From Chlorogloeopsis sp. ULAP01 (GTDB lineage: Bacteria > Cyanobacteriota > Cyanobacteriia > Cyanobacteriales > Nostocaceae): a stretch of 64,000 nt of DNA. Below, piece after piece: positions 8,677-17,817 of this stretch; within the stretch, counting starts at the first letter, position 1; each line of letters begins with the position of its first letter. Under the pieces are notes generated by a model, which saw nothing but the letters and a program-made list of their open reading frames with translations, ran no database searches and was not told the origin of the DNA. The position numbers were made by a program, and so were the translations under genes. The stretch is from NCBI RefSeq assembly GCF_030381805.1, contig NZ_JAUDRH010000005.1:1-64000 (forward strand), in the 5' to 3' direction.

Positions 8677-9813
8677 GTGCTATTGAAAGGCTTTGAGATC
8701 GAGATGTACACAGGCACACCTAATGGTGATATAGTCGGTCTCTCCGACAAGATTACCGCCTCTTTAGATGGGTATGTGCGGGAACCAGATAGCCGAAATG
8801 TAGAATACACAACCGCACCAATCAGCAATTATGAACAGTTATTGTGTGCCTTAGTGCGTCCTCGCCTCAAATTGCGAGAATATCTGAAACAGTTAGGCAA
8901 CTATACTTTAATTCCAGGTAGTACTCTATCTTTGGGTGGTAGCGATCGCTTTTTTCGCTCCGATCCCACAAATCCCTATCACGACTATATAGAGAATACT
9001 TACGGCACTAAAGTAGTCACTGCCAGCATTCACATCAATATTGGTATTAGCGATCCTGAGTTGTTAATGCGGGCTTGTCGGTTAATTCGGGTGGAAGCAC
9101 CATTATTCCTTGCCCTTAGTGCCTCTTCTCCTTTCTTAGATAGCAAAGCTACTGGCTACCATTCCACTCGTTGGCGTGTCTTTCCCCATACTCCTACCTA
9201 TGTTCCGTTATTTGAAAGCCATGCCCACCATATTGAATGGGTAGAACAGCAACTCGTAGCAGGAACAATGCAAAATGTTCGTCATTTATGGACATCTGTA
9301 CGACCAAATGGCGATCGCCGCCCCTATGATTTAAATCGACTCGAATTGCGAATTTGTGATTTAGTCACAGATCCAATTGCGTTATTGGCAATTACCGCTT
9401 TACTAGAAGCGCGCCTGTTACAGCTCTTAGAAAATCCTCAACTCGATCCGTTGACCCAAAGCAGTTTCTCGAATGAGGAACTCATCTCTCTTACCACTGC
9501 TAACGAAATTGCAGCAGCAACTTCAAGCCTTGATGCTCAATTGTTACATTGGCAAGACGGAAGAACCATCCTTGCTAGAGATTGGATTGACGAACTTTAT
9601 CAGGAAGTGTGGATGCTAGCCAAGCAACAAGGTTTTAGTTGTTTTCTATCACCTTTGCAAAAAATTCTCCGCGAAGGTAATGAAGCCCAGCAGTGGCTGC
9701 AACTACACAAAGTTGGTTTTAGTGTTCGTAACACGATTATCCAGGCTATTAGTGCTACTCAAGAGCGTGAAATGGAGCTAGCAGATAAATTGTGTTCTAG
9801 TTTGGTGGCATAA
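8677..9813 (+). CDS. gshA: Glutamate-cysteine ligase, cyanobacterial type
   Basis: A 378-residue ATP-dependent ligase that joins glutamate and cysteine to make gamma-glutamylcysteine, the first step of glutathione synthesis. The protein opens with the ligase-typical KGFEIEMY and later shows VTASIHINIGISDP, the RLELRICD segment and NPYHDYIENTYG, consistent with the GCS2/cyanobacterial GshA group. The start is GTG, supported by the purine-rich AAGGAGAGCCGAGGAGAAAG just upstream. A strong hairpin follows the gene. The glutathione synthetase gene is not in the window. Confidence 0.85.
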   Translation: MLLKGFEIEMYTGTPNGDIVGLSDKITASLDGYVREPDSRNVEYTTAPISNYEQLLCALVRPRLKLREYLKQLGNYTLIPGSTLSLGGSDRFFRSDPTNPYHDYIENTYGTKVVTASIHINIGISDPELLMRACRLIRVEAPLFLALSASSPFLDSKATGYHSTRWRVFPHTPTYVPLFESHAHHIEWVEQQLVAGTMQNVRHLWTSVRPNGDRRPYDLNRLELRICDLVTDPIALLAITALLEARLLQLLENPQLDPLTQSSFSNEELISLTTANEIAAATSSLDAQLLHWQDGRTILARDWIDELYQEVWMLAKQQGFSCFLSPLQKILREGNEAQQWLQLHKVGFSVRNTIIQAISATQEREMELADKLCSSLVA

Positions 9814-9828
9814 CACCATATCTTTAGG

Positions 9829-9863
9829 TATCTCCAGGAGAGTGATAGATTTTTCTGGAGATA
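9829..9863 (+). terminator. Hairpin downstream of gshA
   Basis: TATCTCCAG pairs perfectly with CTGGAGATA around a 17-nt loop, 16 bp after the stop. The following sequence is AT-rich (ATTTCAA) but has no long U-run. Confidence 0.55.
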
Positions 9864-10086
9864 ATTTCAACTGCTATGAGACAGAAAAGTTAGCTTCTGT
9901 TGGACACAATCCATCACTACTCTCAAATTCACCCTTAAGTAAGATTTTTTCATTTATTTTAATTTTCTAATCAATTATAGTAATTTGATAAATATTAAAA
10001 AATTCTATAACAACCACTAGTTTACTTAGATTGGTAAGTAAGAATTTATACTTCAATTTTAAAGTTCTGATAAAGTTGCTCAAAAA

Positions 10087-10557
10087 ATGCCTCAGGTAGT
10101 TCTAGTTAATCCACAAATCCCTCCAAATACAGGTAACATTGCTCGTACTTGCGCTGCAACTGGTACAGAATTACATTTAGTTGGGCCTTTAGGATTTGAA
10201 ATTAGTGATCGCTATCTTAAAAGAGCTGGCTTAGATTACTGGCCTTATGTCAAGCTCCATTATCACGAATCTGTTGAAGCCTTTAAAATCGTACACCAGA
10301 AACTTGGAGGAAGATGGCTAGGATTTAGTGTGAAGGGAAGCTTTGACTATACCAGCTTTGAGTTTCAAGCAAACGACTGGTTATTATTCGGCAGTGAAAC
10401 TACAGGTTTACCACCAAGCGTTCTGTCTGCTTGTGATGCTACTCTCTACATTCCCATGAGCCAACCTAAGGTACGCAGCTTAAATCTTTCAGTTAGCGTA
10501 GCAGTAGGCTTGTTTGAAGCACGACGTCAGTTGGGCAATTTCCAAAAACTTCAATAA
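10087..10557 (+). CDS. trmL: tRNA (cytidine/uridine-34 2'-O)-methyltransferase TrmL
   Basis: A 156-residue SPOUT-class methyltransferase; TrmL ribose-methylates the wobble base of certain leucine tRNAs using SAM. All three SPOUT motifs are present: NPQIPPNTGNIARTCAATG at the N-terminus, LLFGSETTGLP near 100, and the knot segment IPMSQPKVRSLNLSVSVAV near 125-145. The length is that of the minimal SpoU/TrmL class without an extra RNA-binding domain. ATG start. It appears monocistronic with a 270-bp AT-rich upstream region. Confidence 0.93.
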   Translation: MPQVVLVNPQIPPNTGNIARTCAATGTELHLVGPLGFEISDRYLKRAGLDYWPYVKLHYHESVEAFKIVHQKLGGRWLGFSVKGSFDYTSFEFQANDWLLFGSETTGLPPSVLSACDATLYIPMSQPKVRSLNLSVSVAVGLFEARRQLGNFQKLQ

Positions 10558-11375
10558 GTGCTCACAAAGAAAGGGTACGTCAAATGATACTTTGAGTATT
10601 ATTGCTTAGAAAAACTGAACAGATTCAATGTTCTAAGTTCTTTTTGCAGTAAAATTCCCTCCATATTTTGCAGTAAACACAATTAATTTCCTACACCTAA
10701 TTTTTAAATTTTCAGCAAAATGTAGTTAAAAATACTTAGAGAGTGAGTAGGATAATATAAGAAATTTGTATATCAAAAACTAGCTTAAGGTCACACCCAA
10801 AGATAGATTTTCGTGAACTTAATTTTTTTCCGGGAGGGAACAAAAAACGTGTAAGTCAGTCATAACAACCATTTGAATGTATTTGTAGCTCGTTGACTTT
10901 TCATAATCATGAAAATTGCATGAAAGTTATTACAGTGATTTTTTAGGGAATAATCAACTTAAAGTCTCTTGTTGGGTCGCGGATTGAGCGAAAAAACCTT
11001 GAAAATGTCTATGGCAAGGAGTAAAGCTCTTTTATCAGCCCTGACAGGAGAAATACTTGCAGATTATGAAGGCTTGGTTAAATATATATTTTTATCAGCC
11101 TTAGTTTTTGAAGCAAAATCAGTGAAAAATCACGGTAACGACTGTCAAAGGTTATGAGGAGTGATAGACAAGTAAACCAAGTAAACGGCAAAATTTCATT
11201 TTTACCAAATTTAAAGGATGTAAACTTGTCTAAATTACAGAAGCAAGTTAATCTTGCCTAAGTATCTCTGGAGAGTGTGATCTTGATCTACAGTTCGATG
11301 TGATCTAAATCATTGACTAGTATCCGACCGAAATATTGAGGTCAGTTAAGCGCTAGTGATCATAGGAGGTCGTCT
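10558..11375 (+). other. Long non-coding leader upstream of the LysM-M23 gene
   Basis: No convincing gene lies here; a 62-codon frame at 10969-11157 lacks a ribosome site. A purine-rich block CCGGGAGGGAAC at 10830-10841 and a repeated TTTTATCAGCC (around 11030 and 11090) stand out. The size fits a long 5' UTR or a hidden RNA. The GGAGG block recalls the first half of the ydaO (c-di-AMP) riboswitch, which controls M23-type hydrolases in some bacteria, but I could not find the conserved second half. Confidence 0.4.
11364..11369 (+). promoter_or_regulatory. Shine-Dalgarno site fixing a TTG start
   Basis: AGGAGG lies six bases before TTG 11376. The next in-frame ATG is far downstream, past the basic N-terminus, so the TTG start is preferred. 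Confidence 0.8.
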
Positions 11376-13685
11376 TTGAAACGAGCATTAAAGAAAAAAG
11401 AGAAGGCTGTGCTAGAAAACGCCCAAAGTGAGGATGTACCGGTGGAACACCAGAACGTAGTTAATCCACGCAATTATCACCGGGTACCGACAAAAGCCGC
11501 CATGATTGGACTGGCAATCTCAATGGGAGCAACCAGCCTTTTGGTGACTCGACAAAGCGATCGAGCCCTTGCAGCAGAACCTGTAGGCAACCAAAATACA
11601 GCCTCAACGATTCCTACTATTGCGGATGCAGAGGTGAAACTTGCTGCCGCAAATCGCTGGGAGTCTAAAACTGGTTCTTTGGCAGGCAAAGCAGTTGAAA
11701 ATCCTGTCTTCGTTGAGCCACAAGCAGCTTCACAAGTACCTGGATTTGGTGCGCAATGGCAACCTGTACAAGTTAATGCACCATCAGCAGTAAAACAAGG
11801 TGCCTCTTTAGAAAGCGCGAATGCACAGAAAGTCAAAAAACAACTTCAAACAGTAGAGAAATTATCTAGGGCTTACGGTGTTGATAGTAATCAAACTACC
11901 TTTGCTGCTTTTCAACCACAAAGCTCAACTACAACAGATGCGGTAAAGAGTGAAGTAGATGCCCAACTAAAGGCACAACAAGAGTTTGCACTCTACCGTT
12001 TACAAGAAAAATCGAATCGATTAAGAGCAAGTCTGACACAATTGCGCTCCGGGCAGACTCAAGGATTCTCACCGATTGCTGCAAACACACTCCCATCAGC
12101 AAGTGTGCCAGAAAACGCGTCACAAGCAAATACAAGCAGCACTTTTAGACCACAATCACAAACAGATTCTAGTAAAGCTAACCTGATATCCAAATTAAAG
12201 CGGGCAACTGCAACAAATCTATCTACTTCAGCAACAGTACCAACAGCAGTTCTACCCACACCGACAACACCAGTTTTAGAACCAACAGTAGCTTCACCGA
12301 CATCTGCAACGCCAGGTTTAGAGCCAACACCAGCTTCACCGACACTTGTAGCGCTATCCACTACGGCAAAATATAAAGTTAAACGTGGAGATACGTTGGC
12401 AGCGATCGCCAGAATATACGGCACTTCAATCTCAGAACTAGTTAAAGCCAATAATCTTACAGATCCCAACCAACTGCTGGTTGATCAAAAGCTGATTATT
12501 CCTAAAGTTCCAGCAAAAAATACTTCAACTCAAACAGCAGCAACGCCCTATTCACCAGCTTTTAATTGGAATAGCGCTTCCAAGGTTGTCAATACAAATA
12601 CGAATTCAGTTATTGCTAACAAAAATATTCCTATGATTGGAGTTTGGCAACAAACGAGTAGCCAAATTTCAAATACAGAGCCGACTCCAACAAATTTTGC
12701 AGCCCCAGTTGCCATTAATACAAGTAATACCAATGGTATAGGTGGTGATACTCCTCTACCGAAAGTTACAAACCAGACACGGTTAGCCAGACAAGAGGAT
12801 AGCGCCACAACCACAAATACTAAGAGCAATCAGCGTTTGCGCAGCCTACAAGCAGAAATTGAAAAACTGCGAGCCAAGTACCGTTCTCAGCAATCTGGTA
12901 ATTCAACAGTTACACAAAATACCACCGATACTACTGCTTTACAAAGCTCTCAATCCAAACCCAGTGAGAGTTTATCAGTACCAATTCCAGTTGCTACACC
13001 AAACACTGTAGCTGCTCCTTTGATTCAAAGATCAGTATCAATTCCCGTTCCTCAGGTTAGGGCATCTAATAATCCAGAGCCAATTAAGCCTTCCTTCCGT
13101 GCTACTCAACCGACTAATGAACCAATTAATCCTGAGTTCCAGTCTAACCGAGGTACTAAGGTAGCAACACCGTCTGTAGATGTAGATGCCTCTCGCTCTC
13201 TTGGCGTAAGACGAGGAACCAAAGTTTCTCCAGAATTACCACCTTTAGCCTCGGTTGATATATACCTGCCTAAACCAATTGAGGAAATTTCACCGACATC
13301 CACAGGTTTTATTTGGCCAACAAAAGGTGTTCTTACCTCCGGTTATGGTTGGCGTTGGGGACGGATGCATAAAGGAATTGACATAGCTAACGGAACTGGT
13401 ACACAAATTGTTGCAGCAGCAGCTGGTGTAGTTGAGAAAGCAGGATGGAATCCCGGTGGCTACGGCAATCTTGTAGATATCCGTCATGGCGATGGAACCT
13501 TAACACGCTATGCTCACAATAGCAAGGTTTTGGTACGGGCTGGTCAACAAGTGCAGCAAGGACAACCCATTTCCTTAATGGGCAGCACTGGCTTTAGCAC
13601 TGGTCCTCATTTACATTTTGAAGTTCATTCATCAGGTAAGGGAGCTGTTAATCCGATTGCTTACTTACCGCAAGAGCGGCTCTAG
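11376..13685 (+). CDS. LysM and M23-domain envelope peptidase (NlpD/EnvC-like)
   Basis: A 769-residue envelope protein. A cytosolic basic N-terminus is followed by a membrane anchor or signal (about 38-60). A long low-complexity Ser/Thr/Pro/Gln region with a coiled-coil stretch follows. One LysM module at 332-376 (YKVKRGDTLAAIARIYGTS) binds peptidoglycan. A C-terminal peptidase M23 domain from 643 keeps the zinc residues (H665, D669, and HLH near 745-747), so it may cleave peptide cross-links or activate amidases. A second coiled coil lies near 485-510. The start is TTG 11376, fixed by AGGAGG at 11364-11369. A clear terminator follows. Confidence 0.92.
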   Translation: MKRALKKKEKAVLENAQSEDVPVEHQNVVNPRNYHRVPTKAAMIGLAISMGATSLLVTRQSDRALAAEPVGNQNTASTIPTIADAEVKLAAANRWESKTGSLAGKAVENPVFVEPQAASQVPGFGAQWQPVQVNAPSAVKQGASLESANAQKVKKQLQTVEKLSRAYGVDSNQTTFAAFQPQSSTTTDAVKSEVDAQLKAQQEFALYRLQEKSNRLRASLTQLRSGQTQGFSPIAANTLPSASVPENASQANTSSTFRPQSQTDSSKANLISKLKRATATNLSTSATVPTAVLPTPTTPVLEPTVASPTSATPGLEPTPASPTLVALSTTAKYKVKRGDTLAAIARIYGTSISELVKANNLTDPNQLLVDQKLIIPKVPAKNTSTQTAATPYSPAFNWNSASKVVNTNTNSVIANKNIPMIGVWQQTSSQISNTEPTPTNFAAPVAINTSNTNGIGGDTPLPKVTNQTRLARQEDSATTTNTKSNQRLRSLQAEIEKLRAKYRSQQSGNSTVTQNTTDTTALQSSQSKPSESLSVPIPVATPNTVAAPLIQRSVSIPVPQVRASNNPEPIKPSFRATQPTNEPINPEFQSNRGTKVATPSVDVDASRSLGVRRGTKVSPELPPLASVDIYLPKPIEEISPTSTGFIWPTKGVLTSGYGWRWGRMHKGIDIANGTGTQIVAAAAGVVEKAGWNPGGYGNLVDIRHGDGTLTRYAHNSKVLVRAGQQVQQGQPISLMGSTGFSTGPHLHFEVHSSGKGAVNPIAYLPQERL

Positions 13686-13722
13686 TTGTTTTATTTGCTA
13701 ACTCAATGATTCTCTAGTGCTT

Positions 13723-13746
13723 GAGGGAGTTTTATCTCCCTCTTTT
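13723..13746 (+). terminator. Intrinsic terminator of the M23 gene
   Basis: GAGGGAG pairs with CTCCCTC around TTTTAT, then TTTT follows. It lies 38 bp after the stop codon. Confidence 0.8.
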
Positions 13747-13843
13747 GCTGATGAGTTCCCTGTTTTCAATACAACAAATTTCCATGAGAGACTAGCCATG
13801 AGAAAGCTTGTGTGCTATATTTAGAAATCGGTGAGAAAAGTTT

Positions 13844-13917
13844 GGCTCAGTAGCTCAGTAGGTTAGAGCGGGGGACTCATAAGCCCTAGGCCGTGTGTTC
13901 GAATCACACCTGAGCCA
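13844..13917 (+). tRNA. tRNA-Met (CAT), elongator type
   Basis: 74 nt. The acceptor arms GGCTCAG/CTGAGCC pair fully, the D stem is GCTC/GAGC, anticodon CAT is at 13878-13880 in loop CTCATAA, and the T arm is GTGTG-TTCGAAT-CACAC. The discriminator is A; CCA is not encoded. The first acceptor pair is a normal G-C, which argues against an initiator tRNA. An Ile2 tRNA with a modified CAT anticodon is a less likely alternative. Confidence 0.93.
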
Positions 13918-14233
13918 TTAGGAAGCAAAAATATATTTTACGTGTTCGGGAACACTATCTTTGAAAGTTTTGTCTATTTGGGAAGTGATCGTACTCAACA
14001 CAAGAGACAAAAATAGATAAAAGAAATTTTCACAGGTAATATACCTGAATCGCTCTCGCTACTGCCAATTGAGATGAGTTCTCAGAGGCTAATTGCGCAA
14101 CTCCTGTACACTTATGAAGATCAAGAGTGGTGCTTTTTGCTATTCACTGCTTTAAGTCCCTATGTACAGCATAGCGGTATTTCAGTGTTGGATTTTGGTC
14201 AATATATAATGAAAACACTCAAGTGCTATCAGT
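13918..14233. other. Intergenic stretch after tRNA-Met
   Basis: 316 bp between the tRNA and the convergent hypothetical gene. A 68-codon plus-strand frame from 14074 has no ribosome site and runs antisense into the next gene. I see no other feature. Confidence 0.5.
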
Positions 14234-14692
14234 TCAAAACGGCTCTGAAGAATCGTCGTCAATTTCTGCATCCCATCTAGCTGAAAGAACCTGCTCCATC
14301 ATCGCTTCTATGGCGCTCACATTTAACGAACGCTCCTGCCGTTCTTGCATAGGAGTAGAAAGAGGAATTAATCGGAGACAGTTTCCTTCTTGCACCAAAT
14401 CGAAGCAGGTTTGTTGTTGTGGTAACAGTTTTAATTCTAAATAATCAAAACTATAAAGATTGAGATATAGAGTATGGTTAGCCACTAAGGTTGAACGCCG
14501 TGGGTTAGCAAACACTTCCATCACATCTCCTTCACCCTCGCTCCGCAATTCACCATCTTGGGTGTAAATATAGCGGACACGTCCTAAATCGGCTAGAAGT
14601 CGCCGCATATCCAACTTATTTACAACTACACCTGTGTTGATGATGCATGGAGCTGGGATCTGACTTTCGGGTAGATGATGACTCATAATCAA
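14234..14692 (-). CDS. Conserved cyanobacterial hypothetical protein
   Basis: A 152-residue soluble protein with mixed alpha/beta composition and no signal peptide. It opens with a His/Pro-rich segment, contains GVVVNKLDMRRLLADLGRVRYIYT and ends with an acidic tail (AEIDDDSSEPF). I recall similar uncharacterised proteins in cyanobacteria but no functional assignment. The start is probably the ATG encoding MIMSHH, or the second Met two codons later. It is transcribed alone, divergent from cobS with 441 bp between. Confidence 0.7.
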   Translation of the reverse strand: MIMSHHLPESQIPAPCIINTGVVVNKLDMRRLLADLGRVRYIYTQDGELRSEGEGDVMEVFANPRRSTLVANHTLYLNLYSFDYLELKLLPQQQTCFDLVQEGNCLRLIPLSTPMQERQERSLNVSAIEAMMEQVLSARWDAEIDDDSSEPF

Positions 14693-15133
14693 ATTACTTT
14701 ACGAGCACAGATGGAACAAGACTCAACAGTCGATTTCGCCGCTTTCTCGTCCCTTCCATTTATTATCAACTTTGTAGGGCGATCGCCTGAATCAACTGCA
14801 ATAAATTATTAAATTATTTGGTTGAGAAAACACTATAAAAGTGCCACTAACGAAATTGTACTTACGTAAAATTATTTAGGTTATCATTTATACTTTTAAT
14901 TGATTGTAATTGAATCTAAGCATAGCAAACTTTTATAGTGAAGTTTATAGTCTCATTAAATCTTATTTGAATTTTTTAGTCTTAGTGTAAACATATGTAA
15001 AAAAATATTAGTAACTATTTTCAACTTGGGTTTGTAAACTCAGGATTTGAAAGTGTATATTTTCACTTTAGAATTTTAGACTATTGTACAGGTTCAATTC
15101 ATCGCATCTCTACTTTGCATTAGCGTAACTAAC
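14693..15133. other. Divergent promoter region before cobS
   Basis: 441 bp of AT-rich DNA with one HIP1-like site (GGGCGATCGCC). I looked for a cobalamin riboswitch before cobS and found no B12-box-like element. Confidence 0.5.
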
Positions 15134-15910
15134 ATGACAAATAAATGTCAGTGGTGGAAACAACTAGTGTTAGATTTAGGAGCATCTATCACTTTTTATA
15201 CGACTATTCCACTGCCATCTATAGATGCTTTCAACTTCCAAGGTGTGGCGCGACTTGCACCAGTAGTAGGGGCGATAGTTGGAGTGATTTTAGGGCTATT
15301 TGATGCTCTGATGCAATATGTGGGCATGGCAACACTGACTCGCAGTGCTCTATTAGTTTGTGCTTGGATTGCCATGACTGGAGGATTGCATTTGGATGGA
15401 GCAATGGATACTGCTGATGGTTTGGCAGTGGGCGATCCGAAGCGAAGATTAGAGGTAATGGCAGATAGTGCCACAGGTGCTTTTGGGGCAATGGTAGCGA
15501 TCGCGTTAGTACTACTCAAAACGGCAGCATTGGCTGATTTACAGGAAAACCGTTGGTTGGTTTTGAGTGCGGCAATGGGTTGGGGGCGTTGGGGGCAAGT
15601 ACTGGCGATTGTTCGCTACCCTTACTTGAAACCGACTGGCAAGGGGGCATTTCACAAACAAGCTATTCGTTCTTATCGAGATTGGTTGCCAACACTATTA
15701 TTTTTGGTAGGCTTGAGTATTTGGCCAATTTTTATGGAGCGAAGTAAATTACTTGAAAGTTTTGTCATGGTAATTGCAGGAAGTGCGATCGCCCTCTGCG
15801 TTGGTGCTTGGTTCAATCATAAACTAGGTGGGCATACAGGCGATACATACGGCGCGGTTGTAGAATGGACTGAAGCTTTGTTATTGTGTGTATTGACCAC
15901 TGTTTTTTAA
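15134..15910 (+). CDS. cobS: Adenosylcobinamide-GDP ribazoletransferase
   Basis: A 258-residue polytopic membrane enzyme of late cobalamin synthesis. It joins adenosylcobinamide-GDP to alpha-ribazole (phosphate). Family hallmarks are visible: FYTTIPLP near the N-terminus, the GLHLDGAMDTADGL motif with the metal-binding Asp residues (about 90-103), and GGHTGDTYGAVVEWTEA at the C-terminus. The length is typical for CobS/CobV. No other cob gene is adjacent; the CbiMQO transporter 15 kb away could supply cobalt. Confidence 0.95.
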   Translation: MTNKCQWWKQLVLDLGASITFYTTIPLPSIDAFNFQGVARLAPVVGAIVGVILGLFDALMQYVGMATLTRSALLVCAWIAMTGGLHLDGAMDTADGLAVGDPKRRLEVMADSATGAFGAMVAIALVLLKTAALADLQENRWLVLSAAMGWGRWGQVLAIVRYPYLKPTGKGAFHKQAIRSYRDWLPTLLFLVGLSIWPIFMERSKLLESFVMVIAGSAIALCVGAWFNHKLGGHTGDTYGAVVEWTEALLLCVLTTVF

Positions 15911-15924
15911 TTGTTTTTAATTTA

Positions 15925-16404
15925 TTATTTGATTGGCTGCAATCGTGTAACTTTCAACTTGAAAGCTCCTACACCTGTTTCGCCAAAGGAGCGAACGCGG
16001 ACAATGTACATCCCAGCCTGGGTAATACGGGTAAATAATAAAGAATTGCTGCTGCCATCAGGGCCATCATCGTTTTCTGCTACTGTTGTACCATCTGGCC
16101 CCAGTAGTGTGACAATGCTATCGAAATTATCAGAACTGAGATCAATAGCTAAATTATCACCCTTATTTAACTTCACCATATAATCACGGGCAAATCCACC
16201 CTGACCTGTAGGTATATCTTTATCTGATAGCGTATCGGCAACTTCATAAGTGCTGGGCAAAGGAATTGGATTGTACAGCTTATTAAGTTGGGCAAAAACT
16301 GCTGTTGAACTCATGCCAATTACCAGCAAAGAGGTAGGAATGAAAATAGTTTGTTTCAAACCCACCGCAAAAGTTTTACTTAACATCCCCAAGAGTTTTT
16401 CCAC
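15925..16404 (-). CDS. Secreted PPC-domain protein
   Basis: 159 residues. The N-terminal signal peptide has a hydrophobic stretch (TIFIPTSLLVIGMSSTAVFA). The mature part is essentially one bacterial pre-peptidase C-terminal (PPC) beta-sandwich: GDNLAIDLSSDNFDSIVTLL, then NDDGPDGSSNSLL and AGMYIVRVRSFG. PPC domains usually sit at the end of secreted peptidases; here the domain stands alone, a common cyanobacterial arrangement of unknown function. It is convergent with cobS, 14 bp apart. Confidence 0.85.
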   Translation of the reverse strand: MEKLLGMLSKTFAVGLKQTIFIPTSLLVIGMSSTAVFAQLNKLYNPIPLPSTYEVADTLSDKDIPTGQGGFARDYMVKLNKGDNLAIDLSSDNFDSIVTLLGPDGTTVAENDDGPDGSSNSLLFTRITQAGMYIVRVRSFGETGVGAFKLKVTRLQPIK

Positions 16405-16467
16405 AAAAATAGCGTAATTTGGTCAATTATAGTTTTGTTTAGCAGGGATTGCTATTTGTTCACTTTA

Positions 16468-17145
16468 TTATCCGTCTTTAACAGTGGTGGCAACTGCTAC
16501 TAAACCAGAAACTGCTATTCCATTTTGACGAAGTGTTTGCACAGCGGCTCTGGTAGTTGCACCTGTAGTATAAATATCATCTACTAATAAAACTGGAGCA
16601 TCTGGACGACGGTAAAAGTCTTGCCCTAATTCAAAGGCTGCCGTTAAGTTTTTTTCTCGTTCAGATGCAGATAAGCCAAACTGTGCGTCCGTTGCTTTGA
16701 CTCTTTCTAAACCATTCTGTTTCAATTTTAATCCAGTTATTTCGCAGAAGCTCTGGGCTATCAGTGCAGCTTGGTTATAGCCACGCTGTTGTAGTTTTTG
16801 GGGATGGAGTGGAATCGGAACTACTTTTAGTTTACGATCGCATTCGTGTTGTAATAACCATGCTTCTCCTAACCATTTACCCAGAGGACGAGCAATTTGG
16901 GGCTGGTTTTCGTATTTCATGATAGCAATGGCTCGTTTGAGCATACCACCATAGGCTCCCCAAACAAATATAGGCACAGAGTCTTGTCTTAAACTGCTAG
17001 TGGTAGAAAGACGAAATTTTTGTAACTTTTGAGTGCAGTTTTGACACAATTCCTGTGGAGCGGAACGTTGACACAAAGGGCAATGAGATTGGAGAAATAA
17101 ATTTAGAAAAGATGCGAGCGCTTTATTCCAGACTTGCATAATCAC
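16468..17145 (-). CDS. ComF-family phosphoribosyltransferase-like protein
   Basis: 225 residues. The N-terminal zinc-finger-like motif is CPLCQRSAPQELCQNC (two CxxC pairs). The C-terminal half is a type I phosphoribosyltransferase fold with the PRPP loop VLLVDDIYTTGATTRA near 185-200. ComF proteins support DNA uptake in naturally competent bacteria; the biochemical reaction is not settled. It lies 22 bp downstream of the GNAT gene on the same strand and is possibly co-transcribed. The first three codons (MIM) leave the exact start open. Confidence 0.9.
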   Translation of the reverse strand: MIMQVWNKALASFLNLFLQSHCPLCQRSAPQELCQNCTQKLQKFRLSTTSSLRQDSVPIFVWGAYGGMLKRAIAIMKYENQPQIARPLGKWLGEAWLLQHECDRKLKVVPIPLHPQKLQQRGYNQAALIAQSFCEITGLKLKQNGLERVKATDAQFGLSASEREKNLTAAFELGQDFYRRPDAPVLLVDDIYTTGATTRAAVQTLRQNGIAVSGLVAVATTVKDG

Positions 17146-17166
17146 TTCAACAGCTAATGCTAATGG

Positions 17167-17664
17167 CTAATTGGAATTAGCCATGAGGGATTTGACGTAG
17201 ACGCGATCGCATCGAGTTGTTTCTACACCTGTTGTCGGTATATATCCGTTGCTTTCATACAACTTAACTGCTTGGGCTAAAACGCTGGCAGTTTCTATCC
17301 AGATTGAGAGAAAACCACGGGAGACGATCGCTTCTTCTAACTGTTGTAACAAATATTTTCCTAGTCCCAAACCTCTAACACTGGGCGAAAGATACATTTT
17401 GCGTATCTCGACGGCTTTTTCACCACGTTTGATGGGGTAGTATGCGCCCGTACCAACTATTTGATTTTGGTGTTCAATTATCCAAAACTCTCCCCTTGTT
17501 GCTAAGTAATATGCTTCTACTTGCAGTACATCTTGATCTGCACCGTTTGGCTCCCAACCCAAACCATATTCCAATAATACTGATCGAATTACTTCTGCTG
17601 CGGGAATGCGATCGCGCTGTTGCCAGTCACGAATTAAAAAATCTCGGTAATAGTGATAAGTCAT
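17167..17664 (-). CDS. GNAT-family N-acetyltransferase
   Basis: A 165-residue single-domain acetyltransferase. The acetyl-CoA-binding motif A is clear (MYLSPSVRGLGLGKYLLQQLE, about 92-112, with R/Q-x-x-G-x-G/A), preceded by the motif D/C strands and followed by ARG-like ESNGYIP. The acceptor substrate cannot be inferred. It is the upstream partner of the comF-like gene. The region before the start contains TCATTAGTCATTAGTCATT heptamer repeats. Confidence 0.88.
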   Translation of the reverse strand: MTYHYYRDFLIRDWQQRDRIPAAEVIRSVLLEYGLGWEPNGADQDVLQVEAYYLATRGEFWIIEHQNQIVGTGAYYPIKRGEKAVEIRKMYLSPSVRGLGLGKYLLQQLEEAIVSRGFLSIWIETASVLAQAVKLYESNGYIPTTGVETTRCDRVYVKSLMANSN

Positions 17665-17689
17665 TAGTCATTAGTCATTTGTTAGTAGA
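17662..17689. repeat. Short heptamer-type tandem repeat
   Basis: AGTCATT is repeated in tandem (TCATTAGTCATTAGTCATT), overlapping the start of the GNAT gene. It resembles the short tandemly repeated repetitive sequences of filamentous cyanobacteria. Confidence 0.5.
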
Positions 17690-17717
17690 GGAGGCAGCGC
17701 GTTGCAAAAAGAAGCGC

Positions 17718-17789
17718 CCTGCGGGTTTGTTGATAATCTTGTTGTTCAAACTGATAATTTATCTTCTAAACCCGCCCGTACAGTGGTTA
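17718..17789. repeat. Palindromic dispersed element, copy 1
   Basis: Outer arms contain GCGGGTTT and AAACCCGC. The right end (17762-17789) is an exact reverse complement, over 28 bp, of 31615-31642. The two copies are therefore the same dispersed element in opposite orientation. Confidence 0.8.
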
Positions 17790-17817
17790 TTTTCCCCTCT
17801 GCTCCTGTGCTTTTCCC

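Noticed and set aside
10830..10980. ydaO c-di-AMP riboswitch call
   Set aside because: The GGAGG block is suggestive, but the conserved GACAGC/CTAAC half was not found, so it is given only as an unexplained leader.
14074..14280. 68-codon plus-strand frame after tRNA-Met
   Set aside because: No ribosome site; runs antisense into a real gene.
14693..15133. Possible cobalamin riboswitch before cobS
   Set aside because: No B12-box-like conserved sequence was found on either strand.
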